Shown: positions 8,730 to 18,091, counted from the stretch's first letter. The stretch: 64,000 nucleotides of DNA from Bacillota bacterium (GCA_023408815.1 JAEYJO010000078.1:1-64000), one strand, 5' to 3'. Program-made: numbers and translations. Notes: generated by a model from the sequence alone, not told the origin.

Positions 8730-9341
8730 ATGGACGAAACAAATACTCTGCAAAATATTCTGAATGCCGGCATGACGGAATTTATGGAGAAGGGGTTTAA
8801 ATCAGCTTCTCTGCGAAACATCGTGAGAAATGCCGGAGTTACCACGGGGGCCTTCTATGGCTATTATGCCAGCAAGGAGGAATTGTTCGACGCATTGGTC
8901 GGAGAGCCTGCAGACTATTTCATGAAGGAATATAAAAAGGTGCAGTACGATTTCAAAAAGCTCTCCCCTGCTGAGCAAGAGGAAAACATGGGAAAGGAAT
9001 CCGGCGACTGGATGCTTTGGATTACCGATTATATTTATGAACACCTCGATGCCTTTCAGCTGATTATCAGCCATTCCGAGGGTACAAAATATGAACATTT
9101 CATACACGAAATGGTAGAAATCGAAGTGGAAGCCACCCACGACTTCATTACCGTTATGAGAGGCAGGGGGAAGAACCTTCGTCATATCGACCCGCAGTTA
9201 GAGCATATTCTGGTCAGCGGAATGTTTACCGCCTTCTTCGAGGTAGTCGTTCATAATATGCCAAAAGAACAAGCTAAGGAATATATTAACGAGCTTAAGG
9301 AATTCCAGACAGCGGGATGGATCAAAATCATGGGGCTTTAA
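8730..9341 (+). CDS. TetR-family transcriptional regulator
   Basis: 203 residues. The N-terminal helix-turn-helix is clear (FKSASLRNIVRNAGVTTGAF, then YGYYASKEELFDALV), with a variable C-terminal ligand domain. AGAGGTG precedes the ATG. The gene has its own promoter and a 24-bp palindrome over the start point, so autoregulation is likely. It is followed by the ABC pair at 9413-12921, its probable target. Confidence 0.88.
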   Translation: MDETNTLQNILNAGMTEFMEKGFKSASLRNIVRNAGVTTGAFYGYYASKEELFDALVGEPADYFMKEYKKVQYDFKKLSPAEQEENMGKESGDWMLWITDYIYEHLDAFQLIISHSEGTKYEHFIHEMVEIEVEATHDFITVMRGRGKNLRHIDPQLEHILVSGMFTAFFEVVVHNMPKEQAKEYINELKEFQTAGWIKIMGL

Positions 9342-9363
9342 TGCCCCTTTATTTTGCCTTGCG

Positions 9364-9379
9364 ATTAGTTGTAACTAAT
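9364..9379. promoter_or_regulatory. inverted repeat ATTAGT-TGTA-ACTAAT upstream of ABC pair
   Basis: Perfect 6-bp arms. The core TTAG-N6-CTAA is shared with 7920-7937 and 8471-8484. It lies 34 bases upstream of the first ABC start, in the short gap after the tetR-like gene. Confidence 0.6.
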
Positions 9380-9412
9380 TATATCACCAACAATATACTA
9401 GGAGGTATCGAT

Positions 9413-11182
9413 TTGAAAAAACAATCGAATTTATCACGATTAATGGGATATGCCGGAAATTACCGGTATCTCACTTATGCTTCATGGGCGCTTTCCGCAT
9501 TGAGCGCACTCATTGCACTCGTACCATTTTGGTATCTTTGGAAAATCATCAAAGAGGTTCTTGAGGTCATGCCTGATTTCACCCTGGCAAAAGACCTTAC
9601 CCGTAACGGCTGGATGGCCGTATTATATGCGGTTTTGTCCATGTTCATTTATATTTCCGGACTAATGTGCTCCCATCTGTCTGCCTTTCGCGTAGCGTCG
9701 AATCTTCGCATGGAAACTATGCATCATATTGTCAGGCTGCCCCTGGGCTTTGCTGAAAGCTTCGGAAGCGGGAAACTAAGAAAAATCGTAAACGAGTCCA
9801 GCGGGGCGACGGAGACCTATCTCGCCCATCAACTTCCCGACAAGGCCGGAGCAATTGCAACGCCTATAGGCCTTTTGGTTCTTTTGTTCGCCTTCGACTG
9901 GCGCCTCGGGCTTTTAAGTCTGCTGCCCGTTCTGCTCGGCTTCCTCATTATGATGAGCATGACCGGAGCAAGAATGCGTAAGAAAATGATGGAATATCAG
10001 AACGCTTTGGGCGATATGTCCAACGAAGCCGTAGAATATGTCCGCGGTATCCCCGTCGTCAAGACCTTCGGCCAGACGGTGTTTTCCTTCAAACGCTTTA
10101 AAGACTCCATCGACCGTTACAGCGTATGGGTCATCGATTATACCAAAAGCTGCAGGCTGCCGATGCTCTTATACACTACGGCAATTAACGGCGTATTCGC
10201 ATTTTTAATTGCTGCAGGGCTTATTTTTACCAGAACCGGCGTAACGGAGGAATTCCTTCTGAATCTCCTTTTTTACATCATTATTACACCGGTCATCTCC
10301 ATAACTCTGACCAAAATTATGTTCCAGAGTGAAAATGCCTTGATTGTGGACGATGCACTTCATCGTATCGACAGTGTATTCGATATGCAGCCCCTCTCCC
10401 ATACAAAGGTTTCCAAACACCCCTCTTCCAACTCCGTGGAGCTTCAGGACGTTACTTACAGCTACGATGGAACAAAAAATGCACTGGAACATATAACCTT
10501 AAAAATCGAGGCGGGGCAGACCGTGGCCTTCGTAGGTCCCTCCGGAGGCGGCAAGACTACATTAGCCAATATCGTCAGCCGTTTCTTTGACCCTCAAAGC
10601 GGCAGGGTATTAATTGGAGGCGTGGATATTAAAGATATCGATAAAAATGAATTAATGAATACCGTATCCTTTGTCTTTCAGAACAGCCGCCTCATCAAGG
10701 CATCCATTCTGGACAACGTGAAAATGAGCAAGCCAAGCGCTACGCGGGAAGAGGTCATGAAGGCCCTTCAAACCGCACAGTGCATGGATATCATCGAAAA
10801 ACTTCCTGACGGGGTGGATACGGTTATCGGCACAAAGGGCATTTATCTCTCCGGAGGAGAACAGCAGCGTGTCGCTATAGCAAGAACTCTCCTCAAGGAT
10901 TCTCCTATCATTCTTCTGGACGAAGCCACCGCCTTTGCCGATCCCGACAACGAAAGCCGTGTTCAGGCTGCATTTTCCGCATTGGCAAAGGGACGGACAG
11001 TTATCATGATCGCTCATCGTCTGTCCACAATTATAGATGCCGACCGTATCTATGTCGTCAAGGATGGACATATCGTTCAAAATGGCTCCGGCAAAGAGCT
11101 TACCGGGACAGACGGCCTGTTCCGGCAGATGTGGAATGACTATCAGACCTCCGTACAATGGAAGGTCTCAAAGGAGGTATAA
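9413..11182 (+). CDS. ABC transporter, fused permease-ATPase half-transporter, first of second pair
   Basis: About 589 residues. TTG at 9413 is taken as start because AGGAGGT ends 6 bases upstream; the frame is open to 9317, but that start would overlap the tetR-like gene and the operator. Membrane domain over roughly residues 1-320, then ATPase with GPSGGGKTT, LSGGEQQR, ILLDEATA and IAHRL. Walker A has GGG where the 397-3913 pair has GSG. It pairs with the next gene and may be the export counterpart of the other pair, or a second importer of the same class. Confidence 0.87.
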   Translation: MKKQSNLSRLMGYAGNYRYLTYASWALSALSALIALVPFWYLWKIIKEVLEVMPDFTLAKDLTRNGWMAVLYAVLSMFIYISGLMCSHLSAFRVASNLRMETMHHIVRLPLGFAESFGSGKLRKIVNESSGATETYLAHQLPDKAGAIATPIGLLVLLFAFDWRLGLLSLLPVLLGFLIMMSMTGARMRKKMMEYQNALGDMSNEAVEYVRGIPVVKTFGQTVFSFKRFKDSIDRYSVWVIDYTKSCRLPMLLYTTAINGVFAFLIAAGLIFTRTGVTEEFLLNLLFYIIITPVISITLTKIMFQSENALIVDDALHRIDSVFDMQPLSHTKVSKHPSSNSVELQDVTYSYDGTKNALEHITLKIEAGQTVAFVGPSGGGKTTLANIVSRFFDPQSGRVLIGGVDIKDIDKNELMNTVSFVFQNSRLIKASILDNVKMSKPSATREEVMKALQTAQCMDIIEKLPDGVDTVIGTKGIYLSGGEQQRVAIARTLLKDSPIILLDEATAFADPDNESRVQAAFSALAKGRTVIMIAHRLSTIIDADRIYVVKDGHIVQNGSGKELTGTDGLFRQMWNDYQTSVQWKVSKEV

Positions 11183-11187
11183 CGGAT

Positions 11188-12921
11188 ATGATTAAAAGAA
11201 TACAAAGAAAATTTGCGTTGTCCGAGCAGGGAGCGAAGGATTTAATCCGGAGTATCCTTGCCAGTACGCTGCAAAATATTTCATTTATGTTTCCGGTCGG
11301 ATTACTGTATTATCTGGTAGGGGATTTACTTAACGGAGGTGTTTCAGGTGCCCGGTCTGTATTTTATATTATCGGAAGCCTCCTGTGCCTGCTGCTTATT
11401 TTGGGAATTACAAGAATCCAATACGACGTTACCTACCTCGCCACCTACGTGGAAAGCGGTGTTCGCAGAATTTCTCTGGCAGAAAAGCTTCGGCAGATTC
11501 CTCTTTCTTTCTTCGGTAAAAAAGATCTCGCCGATCTGACCAGCACTATCATGGCGGACTGTACCTTTTTGGAAACTGCGTTTTCTCACTTTATTCCTGA
11601 ACTGTTCGGCTCCATCATATCCACAGTTCTCATCTGTGTCAGCCTCTTTTTCTTCGACTGGCGTATGGCGCTTGCCGCGCTTTGGGTTGCTCCAATATCC
11701 TTCGCAATCGTAGCTTTTTCCGCAAAGGTTCAGGAAAAGCTTAACCAAAAGTCCATGGATGCAAAAATGGCCTGCGCCGACGGCATTCAGGAGTGTCTTG
11801 AGACGGTTCAGGATTTGAAGGCCAATAACGCAGAAGACTATTATTTAGGCGGGTTGGATGAAAAAATCAAAGCCGTGGAAAAAAGGGCCGTAATCAGCGA
11901 GTTTGCCACCGCCTCCTTCGTAACCTCCGCCATGCTGATTCTGAAGCTGGGCATGGCTACCGTAGCTCTCACCGGTTCCGCTTTGTTAATAAACGGTACC
12001 TTGGATGTAATGACCTTTTTCTTATTCCTGCTTGTTGCTTCGAGACTGTATGATCCTCTTCAGGGAGCATTGCAGAATCTGGCGGCTGTCATTTCTACCC
12101 GTACGAACATTGCCCGTATGAATGAGATCCTGGACCATCCTGTTCAGGAAGGTGTCGACCGTCTGACCAACGAAGGATATGACATTTCATTTGAAAACGT
12201 ATCCTTTGCTTACAACGCGGGAGAAACCGTTTTGAACGGAGTTTCCTTTACCGCAAAGCAGGGCGAGGTTACAGCCTTAGTAGGTCCCTCCGGCGGCGGC
12301 AAGACTACCGTTTCCAGACTGGCCTCCCGCTTCTGGGATATAAATAAAGGAAGAATAACAGTAGGCGGTATGGACATATCGAAGGTAGAGCCCGAAACAC
12401 TGTTGTCTCTATTTTCCATCGTGTTCCAGGACGTAACCCTATTCAATAATACGATCATGGAGAATATCCGTATCGGAAAAAAGGATGCCTCCGATGAAGA
12501 GGTACTTGCCGCTGCAAGGCTCGCTAACTGCGACGAATTCGCCCTAAAGCTTCCTAGTGGATATCACTCCGATATCGGAGAAAACGGCTGCGAATTATCA
12601 GGAGGAGAACGTCAGCGCATTTCAATCGCAAGAGCATTCTTAAAAAATGCACCTGTTATTCTGTTGGACGAAGCCACGGCCTCTTTGGATGTGGAAAACG
12701 AAACCTCCATTCAGACCGCATTGTCCAGACTGATAAAAAGCAAAACTGTCCTTATTATCGCCCATAGAATGAGAACCGTCGCAGGGGCGGATAAAATCGT
12801 CGTATTATCCGAAGGGCGGGTAGCCGAACAAGGCCGTCCCGACGCTCTGTTAAACCAAGAAGGTATTTTCAGTCATATGGTTAAGCTGCAAACTGAAAGC
12901 CAACACTGGACACTGACTTAA
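11188..12921 (+). CDS. ABC transporter, fused permease-ATPase half-transporter, second of second pair
   Basis: About 577 residues. The ATG at 11188 follows AAAGGAGGT, which itself overlaps the stop region of the upstream gene; an earlier in-frame ATG at 11158 lacks this site. Membrane domain, then GPSGGGKTT, LSGGERQR, ILLDEATA and IAHRM (an H-loop as in its partner). Tight spacing indicates a heterodimer with the preceding protein. Confidence 0.87.
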   Translation: MIKRIQRKFALSEQGAKDLIRSILASTLQNISFMFPVGLLYYLVGDLLNGGVSGARSVFYIIGSLLCLLLILGITRIQYDVTYLATYVESGVRRISLAEKLRQIPLSFFGKKDLADLTSTIMADCTFLETAFSHFIPELFGSIISTVLICVSLFFFDWRMALAALWVAPISFAIVAFSAKVQEKLNQKSMDAKMACADGIQECLETVQDLKANNAEDYYLGGLDEKIKAVEKRAVISEFATASFVTSAMLILKLGMATVALTGSALLINGTLDVMTFFLFLLVASRLYDPLQGALQNLAAVISTRTNIARMNEILDHPVQEGVDRLTNEGYDISFENVSFAYNAGETVLNGVSFTAKQGEVTALVGPSGGGKTTVSRLASRFWDINKGRITVGGMDISKVEPETLLSLFSIVFQDVTLFNNTIMENIRIGKKDASDEEVLAAARLANCDEFALKLPSGYHSDIGENGCELSGGERQRISIARAFLKNAPVILLDEATASLDVENETSIQTALSRLIKSKTVLIIAHRMRTVAGADKIVVLSEGRVAEQGRPDALLNQEGIFSHMVKLQTESQHWTLT

Positions 12922-12940
12922 TTACTTTTTAACCTCATCA

Positions 12941-12992
12941 GGCAAGTCCCCCTCTGCAATGCCAAAAAGGCATACGCGGTGGGGGACTTGCC
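12941..12992. terminator. two-tier hairpin between convergent genes
   Basis: GGCAAGTCCCCC pairs with GGGGGACTTGCC over 12 bp, and ATGCC/GGCAT form an inner stem. It lies between the plus-strand ABC pair and the minus-strand GH43-like gene, so it can serve both. No strong T run follows on the plus strand; on the minus strand TTAAAAAG lies beyond. Confidence 0.65.
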
Positions 12993-13018
12993 TGTTTCGG
13001 AAGGGGTACAAGCTTGAA

Positions 13019-13954
13019 TTATTCGAACGCAAAGCGTTTGATTCTCTCATACTCTTCCACGGTAATTTCAAGCACAGTTCCGTGCTTGAAACCATAAGGA
13101 AAATAGAACTGAGAGTCCGAGCGCTTAAAAATCCCCCTGGAAATATCCTCACACAAGAATGGGACATATCCCTGTCCTTTTCCCGGCACTCCGTAATAAT
13201 CTAACATCAGGCACCATCTGCCGTCTTCCAGCCGGAACGCAGTAGGCGCTTCGTACACCCCCGCCTGCAGCTTGCTCATCTCCTCGTCAAAAGCCTCCAT
13301 CCGCTCAAAGGGACCGCTGGGACTTGTCCCCTTTAACAAGATGATCGCAGCCGGATTCTTCTCACTTTTCACAAACAAATAATAGATGCCGTTTTCTTCT
13401 ATCATGCAGGAATCGATAACTCCGCAGTCCTCCTTGCGGTACAAAAGCTCCGGATCGGAAAATTCCTCAAAGTCGCTTGTGCGCGTATAATAAATCGCTT
13501 TTTCTCCGTAATCGTTACATATGTGCGGAGAGGACCAATGTAAAATATAATCCCCCTTTTCTCTATCCCGAATAATATCAGGTGCCCAGCGGCAGCCGAA
13601 TTCTTCGCCGCCAAGCGTAATCATCTTCTGCCATGACCAGCGGACCAAATCCTCGGATTCCCACATGACAAGCTCACGGCTCCCGTTTCTTCCGATTTCC
13701 TCCCAAGAGTTATGGTATTGTCCGGGCATCCCGTAAGCCAGGCTCAAATCCGTAGCAAAAATACGGAATTTTCCATTCTGTGCCCTTACGACCGTGAAAT
13801 CCCGTACCCCCTTGTCACCTTCATAGCTCCAAAGCACCGGATTCCCTCCATTCACTTCTTCCCAAGAAAACCCATCCTTACTCAGTCCAAAATATACCTG
13901 CTCGCCATCCGGCGTCTTCTTTTCCTTAAAATGTACAAACAAATACGCTTTCAT
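13019..13954 (-). CDS. GH43-like five-bladed beta-propeller protein
   Basis: 311 residues. Blade-type motifs recur: YFGLSKDGFSWEE near the start, then RDFTVVRAQNGKFRIFATD, WESEDLVRWS, WAPDIIRD, and a late YEAPTAFRLEDGRWCLMLDYYG. This is the pattern of glycosidase family 43/62-type proteins that hydrolyse arabinose- or xylose-containing glycans. There is no signal peptide, so it acts in the cytoplasm on imported oligosaccharides or a glycoconjugate. AAGGAGGG precedes the ATG. Substrate unknown; catalytic acids were not assigned with certainty. Confidence 0.75.
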   Translation of the reverse strand: MKAYLFVHFKEKKTPDGEQVYFGLSKDGFSWEEVNGGNPVLWSYEGDKGVRDFTVVRAQNGKFRIFATDLSLAYGMPGQYHNSWEEIGRNGSRELVMWESEDLVRWSWQKMITLGGEEFGCRWAPDIIRDREKGDYILHWSSPHICNDYGEKAIYYTRTSDFEEFSDPELLYRKEDCGVIDSCMIEENGIYYLFVKSEKNPAAIILLKGTSPSGPFERMEAFDEEMSKLQAGVYEAPTAFRLEDGRWCLMLDYYGVPGKGQGYVPFLCEDISRGIFKRSDSQFYFPYGFKHGTVLEITVEEYERIKRFAFE

Positions 13955-13981
13955 TCGTTTTCCCTCCTTACATACCGCCAG

Positions 13982-14911
13982 CTATATATCTCCGTTTTTA
14001 TACAGCCGGAAAATTTCCTCAGACTTTTCCTTGAGTCTCATTCTCAGCTCCTCCGGCTCCAGGACTTCTACCTCATTTCCAAAGCCAAGCAGCAAAGAAA
14101 ACCACATCCTTTCGTTTTCAGGCACAACAATTGAATAAATGAAATCTCCATCCGGATACTCTTCTATGACATTTCCGTTCAGGTATTCCCCTACAGCCGT
14201 CCGAACGTTCCCTTTGCACCTTAATTTTATGTGAGACCGCTTCCTCCCATCTTCACCCCACTTCTTTTCCAGCAGAATACCGATGTCAGAATGAATCCTT
14301 TCAAAGTTTTTTTCCTGTATCTTCAGATTCTGGATACGGCTCAGCTTGAATATTCGGTAATCCTGTTTATATTTACAATATGCGAACAGGTACCACGCAT
14401 ACCATTTATAAGATAGTGCCAAAGGTTCAGCCTCGCGGGCATTGCATACGTTGTCCGCACCGGTATAGTCGAATGCGATTACCCGTTTGTCAGCAATAGC
14501 CTGTTCGATAGTTTTTAAATACACATCCGTGTTTTCTCCTTCGCGGCAAACGCTCAGATCCATGAATATGCTTTGGTTCTTCGGTGTATTTCCGACAGCC
14601 ATAACCTTCTCCAGAGTCGCTTCTATCTTCTTATTTTCATAGGCGGAGCACATGCCCTTCAAAGAGGAAATAACGTTGAGGTAATCGTCCGCCGTCACAA
14701 TACTTCTGTTTAGCTTGTAAGTGTCGAGAATAGCATAACCGCCGTTTACTCCCACATCCGAAACCACAGGAATTCCGGCCAGTCCAAGGGCGTCTATATC
14801 TCTTATAATCGTGCGGGTAGATACCTCGAACCTTTCTGCAAGCTCTTTTGCCGTCACCTTATCCCGATTCAGAAGATACATGATTATTCCTATCAGACGG
14901 TCTATTTTCAT
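13982..14911 (-). CDS. HTH/WYL-domain transcriptional regulator (YafY type)
   Basis: 309 residues. The N-terminal winged helix (VTAKELAERFEVSTRTIIRD, then VNGGYAI wing) is followed by a WYL domain whose sensing motif reads LSYKWYAWYLFAYC, and a C-terminal WCX extension. WYL proteins respond to nucleotides, oligonucleotides or other ligands. GGAAGG precedes the ATG. It lies 28 bases upstream of the GH43-like gene on the same strand, so the two are probably co-transcribed. Confidence 0.85.
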   Translation of the reverse strand: MKIDRLIGIIMYLLNRDKVTAKELAERFEVSTRTIIRDIDALGLAGIPVVSDVGVNGGYAILDTYKLNRSIVTADDYLNVISSLKGMCSAYENKKIEATLEKVMAVGNTPKNQSIFMDLSVCREGENTDVYLKTIEQAIADKRVIAFDYTGADNVCNAREAEPLALSYKWYAWYLFAYCKYKQDYRIFKLSRIQNLKIQEKNFERIHSDIGILLEKKWGEDGRKRSHIKLRCKGNVRTAVGEYLNGNVIEEYPDGDFIYSIVVPENERMWFSLLLGFGNEVEVLEPEELRMRLKEKSEEIFRLYKNGDI

Positions 14912-14974
14912 ATTGTCCGTAACCTTCCTTAAGGTTTATATCACCTTAAAATTTAACTTTTTTATAAGATAAAA

Positions 14975-15002
14975 GCGGCATAATCTAAAATGATTATACC
15001 GC
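14975..15002 (-). terminator. intrinsic terminator after TrpXYZ-like ABC operon
   Basis: GCGG-ATAATC and GATTAT-CCGC arms with one mismatch, followed on the minus strand by CTTTTATCTTATA. It lies about 80 bases past the stop of the ATPase gene. Confidence 0.7.
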
Positions 15003-15060
15003 CGATGTATAAAAACATCCAGAAACATTTTCCAATTACATTGCCAGAGCGTCAGCAACT

Positions 15061-15085
15061 GTGCAACGAGTTTTCAGACACGCCC
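15061..15085 (+). repeat. 25-bp dispersed repeat fragment
   Basis: The segment GTGCAACGAGTTTTCAGACA plus CGCCC differs at two positions from 36777-36801, where it is one arm of a larger hairpin repeat. Here the other arm is missing. It abuts the stop codon of the ABC ATPase gene. Confidence 0.6.
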
Positions 15086-15879
15086 TAAGCAAGGATCGCT
15101 TTATCGCTGGCGAATTCTTCACCGGAAACGAGCTCGAACTGGTGCAGCAAATCCGCTACCGTAAGCTTCTTCTTCTCTTCCCCTGAAATATTTAGTATTA
15201 CTCTTCCGTCATGCATCATAATCAGACGATTGCCGTGAGCTATGGCATCCTTCATGTTATGAGTGACCATCAGCGCAGTGAGATGATTCTCTTCAATGAT
15301 CTGGTCGGTTACGCGAAGTACCTTTTCTGCCGTTTTGGGGTCCAAAGCCGCAGTATGTTCGTCTAAAAGTAATAAATTCGGCTGCTGCAAGGTAGCCATG
15401 AGCAGGGTAAGCGCCTGACGCTGCCCTCCTGACAACAAACCTACTTTGGAAGTCATACGATCCTCAAGTCCCAAATCGAGAACCCTCAAAAGCTCTCTAT
15501 ATCTTTCCTTTTCCTGTCTGGTAATTCCCCAGCTCAGCTTCCGGCTTTTACCTCGGCGGGCTGCCAACGCCAGATTTTCCTCAATTTCCATGCTGGAGGC
15601 GGTTCCGGTCATTGGATCCTGAAATACGCGTCCGAGAAAGCCCGCCCTCTTATGCTCCGGCAATCCGGTAATGTTCTTTCCGTTTAGAAGTATCGCGCCC
15701 TTATCCACCGGCCATACACCTGCAACTGCATTCAGCATGGTGGATTTCCCGGCTCCGTTTCCTCCGATAATCGTACAGAAATCACCTTTATCCAGATGAA
15801 GGTCCACTCCGTTAAGAGCCGTCTTTTCGTTGATGGTACCGAGATTGAACGTTTTATGGATATCTATGATATTTAACAT
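15085..15879 (-). CDS. ABC importer ATP-binding protein (TrpZ-like)
   Basis: 264 residues. Walker A GGNGAGKST, signature LSGGQRQA, Walker B LLLLDEHTAALDPKT and H-loop VTHNM. AAGGAGG precedes ATG 15879 at a 9-base spacing; the frame is open further upstream but runs into the permease gene. It is the last gene of a substrate-binding, permease and ATPase operon of the TrpXYZ-type group. An unusual His follows the Walker B Glu (DEHT rather than DEPT), which is common in this subfamily. Confidence 0.87.
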   Translation of the reverse strand: MLNIIDIHKTFNLGTINEKTALNGVDLHLDKGDFCTIIGGNGAGKSTMLNAVAGVWPVDKGAILLNGKNITGLPEHKRAGFLGRVFQDPMTGTASSMEIEENLALAARRGKSRKLSWGITRQEKERYRELLRVLDLGLEDRMTSKVGLLSGGQRQALTLLMATLQQPNLLLLDEHTAALDPKTAEKVLRVTDQIIEENHLTALMVTHNMKDAIAHGNRLIMMHDGRVILNISGEEKKKLTVADLLHQFELVSGEEFASDKAILA

Positions 15880-15883
15880 ATGC

Positions 15884-16852
15884 TTAATCCTCCTTATCCT
15901 TTCTCGCCTGAAGCGCGGCAAGAGAAGCTTTTGCGGTACGGGCAAAAGAATTCTTACTCCTGCCCTGAAGATAAGGGACCGCAAGGAATACTGCTACTAT
16001 AATAGCGGTAAACAGCTTTAAGTCGTTGGAGTTTAGCTTTAACCAGAGCACAATTCCGACTACAACATAATAAATAATGCCGCCCATAACGACGAATACG
16101 AGGCGAAGAGCGAAATTCAAACGCTTTCTCAGGATACTCTCACCAAGCACCTCTCCGATAATAACTGCAGCCAGACCGATAACAATGGCTCCGCGCCCCA
16201 TATTGATGTCTGAAAACCCCTGATATTGTGCCATCAGACCGCCGGCAAGCCCTACGAGGCCATTTGACAGCGCAAGCGCAAGCACCTTCGTAAAATTGAT
16301 ATTGATTCCGTTAGCCTTGCTCATGGACTGATTGCATCCGGTAGCCCGTATGGAGCAGCCCTGCTCAGTACCGAAATACCAATACAATAGAGCGATCAAA
16401 GCCGCTGCCAAAAAACCGCCCACTAAAATCGATCTCGGTATATTCATCAAAGAAACGAGCAGATTATATTTCTGAGAACTCAAAGCCATGTTCGCTGCCA
16501 TACCCATAATATGCAGATTGACGGAATACAGTGCAATCTGCGTCAGAATTCCCGAAAGAATCGGCGGAATGCCGAGAGCAGTATGCAGCAGTCCGGTAAC
16601 CAGACCCGCCAGCAGACCGGCAAATATTGCCACCAGCAAGGCCGCTGGTATAGGAACACCAGCTAATGTCAGCATTACGGTAACTGCACCGCCGGTAGCA
16701 AATGACCCGTCAACCGTCAGGTCCGCAAAGTCCAGCAGCCGGAAGGTAACATAAACACCAAGGGCCATAATTCCCCATATAACCCCTTGGGCGATACAGC
16801 CCGGAAGGGCATTCATCAAATTCATCGGATTAAGGGCAGCGAAATAACTCAT
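15884..16852 (-). CDS. ABC importer permease (TrpY-like)
   Basis: 322 residues with about eight to nine hydrophobic segments, in the branched-chain/sugar-type permease superfamily. The motif GCSIRATGCNQSMSKANGIN is the EAA-like coupling loop of this family. AAGGAGG lies 6 bases upstream of the ATG. It is separated from the ATPase start by only 4 bases. The C-terminal tail is basic and cytoplasmic. Confidence 0.87.
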   Translation of the reverse strand: MSYFAALNPMNLMNALPGCIAQGVIWGIMALGVYVTFRLLDFADLTVDGSFATGGAVTVMLTLAGVPIPAALLVAIFAGLLAGLVTGLLHTALGIPPILSGILTQIALYSVNLHIMGMAANMALSSQKYNLLVSLMNIPRSILVGGFLAAALIALLYWYFGTEQGCSIRATGCNQSMSKANGININFTKVLALALSNGLVGLAGGLMAQYQGFSDINMGRGAIVIGLAAVIIGEVLGESILRKRLNFALRLVFVVMGGIIYYVVVGIVLWLKLNSNDLKLFTAIIVAVFLAVPYLQGRSKNSFARTAKASLAALQARKDKED

Positions 16853-16872
16853 TTTTATCCTCCTTACAATTT

Positions 16873-16901
16873 AAGGGGTGTCTTTCCATCAGGCACCCCT
16901 T
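16873..16901 (-). other. intercistronic hairpin between binding protein and permease
   Basis: AAGGGGTG (16873-16880) pairs perfectly with CACCCCTT (16894-16901). No T run follows on the minus strand, so it more likely stabilises the binding-protein message or allows partial readthrough than stops transcription fully. Confidence 0.55.
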
Positions 16902-16921
16902 AGTACACATCCATTTGTTGA

Positions 16922-17974
16922 TTATTCAACCTCTATAGCGACATAGTTGTCAGGAATAGTAACTCCCAGCTTCTCCGCACGGTCAGCCATATATTTATAA
17001 GTAATATTCGGGGAATACTGAATCTCCATTGCAGATACATCAGCACCATTTACCAGTACTTCATAAGCCATTTCTCCGGTAGCAAAGCCTAAGTCATAAT
17101 AGCTGATAGACAAAGTGGCAACACCGCATCCCTTGCAAATGCCTTCTTCACCGGTGACAATGGGTACTCCCGCAGGCTCCGCCACGTTATTAATCGCTTC
17201 TGTACAGGAAGCCGCCGTATTATCGGTAGGAATAAAAAGCACATCGCTTCCGGAACATGCTGTCTGAGTAACAGAAGCTACGTCATTGGAATCGGCAAAG
17301 GTATATTCCGTACAAGTATAACCCATCTCCGTCAAATAACCCTGAATGGTAGATGATTGATATTTAGAATTAGGTTCTGCCGAGCAGTAAAGGATACCGA
17401 TATTCTTTGCATCGGGAAACAGTTCTTTGATTATCTCAGCCTGCTTATCCAAAGGTGCAAGGTCAGCGGTCCCGGATACGTTCCTGCCGGTTACACCCGT
17501 CCAGTCGTCGATATCCAAAGCAGTGGCATAATCCGTAACGGAGGTCCCAAGAATCGGAATCGTGGCCGTTGCAGATGCAGCAGCCTGAACAGCAGGCGTT
17601 GCATTTCCCATAATCAAATCATAATTGCTGGAAACAAACTGGTTTACGATAGTAGCACAGGTCGCGGAATCTCCCGCCGCATTCTGCTCATCGAATACTA
17701 CCTGATCTCCCAGTTTCTCGGTGAGAGCATCCCTGAATCCCTGCGTAGCCGCATCCAGTGCCTCATGCTGAACAAGCTGAACAATACCTACATTGTATAC
17801 AGCTCCGGCATCGGTCTGGCTCTCTTCCTTCGCAGGCGTCTGCTCGGCGGTTTCAGTATCCGCTGTTTCCGCAGTATCTGCTGCACCGGTGGAGTCTGCA
17901 GTATTTGTGCTGCCGCAGGCAGCAAAGCTGAACGCCATAAGCATCGTTAGCATAAGTACAGAAATCTTTTTCAT
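16922..17974 (-). CDS. ABC importer substrate-binding lipoprotein (TrpX-like, PF04392 type)
   Basis: 350 residues. A lipoprotein signal (MKKISVLMLTMLMAFSFAAC) ends at the lipidated Cys20, followed by a Thr/Glu/Ala-rich linker to about residue 58 and a periplasmic-binding fold. GAGGAGG precedes the ATG. Characterised relatives bind tryptophan or tyrosine; other members have other substrates, so the aromatic amino acid role is only likely. No T-box leader is visible in the 5' region. Confidence 0.87.
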   Translation of the reverse strand: MKKISVLMLTMLMAFSFAACGSTNTADSTGAADTAETADTETAEQTPAKEESQTDAGAVYNVGIVQLVQHEALDAATQGFRDALTEKLGDQVVFDEQNAAGDSATCATIVNQFVSSNYDLIMGNATPAVQAAASATATIPILGTSVTDYATALDIDDWTGVTGRNVSGTADLAPLDKQAEIIKELFPDAKNIGILYCSAEPNSKYQSSTIQGYLTEMGYTCTEYTFADSNDVASVTQTACSGSDVLFIPTDNTAASCTEAINNVAEPAGVPIVTGEEGICKGCGVATLSISYYDLGFATGEMAYEVLVNGADVSAMEIQYSPNITYKYMADRAEKLGVTIPDNYVAIEVE

Positions 17975-18039
17975 AATTTTTCCTCCTCAGATATAAGTGT
18001 AAAGTTTTAACGCATCAAAGTGCTAAAATATAATACTGT

Positions 18040-18067
18040 ATTATATCATTTATAGGAAGAAAGTCAA
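18040..18067 (-). promoter_or_regulatory. promoter of the TrpXYZ-like operon
   Basis: On the minus strand TTGACT, a 16-base spacer and a consensus TATAAT, about 65 bases upstream of the binding-protein start. Confidence 0.75.
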
Positions 18068-18091
18068 CTATTTTCATACGTAACGCCTTTA

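Noticed and set aside
17975..18060. T-box or tryptophan leader before the TrpXYZ-like operon
   Set aside because: The leader is only about 65 bases and no T-box sequence, terminator or Trp-rich peptide is visible.
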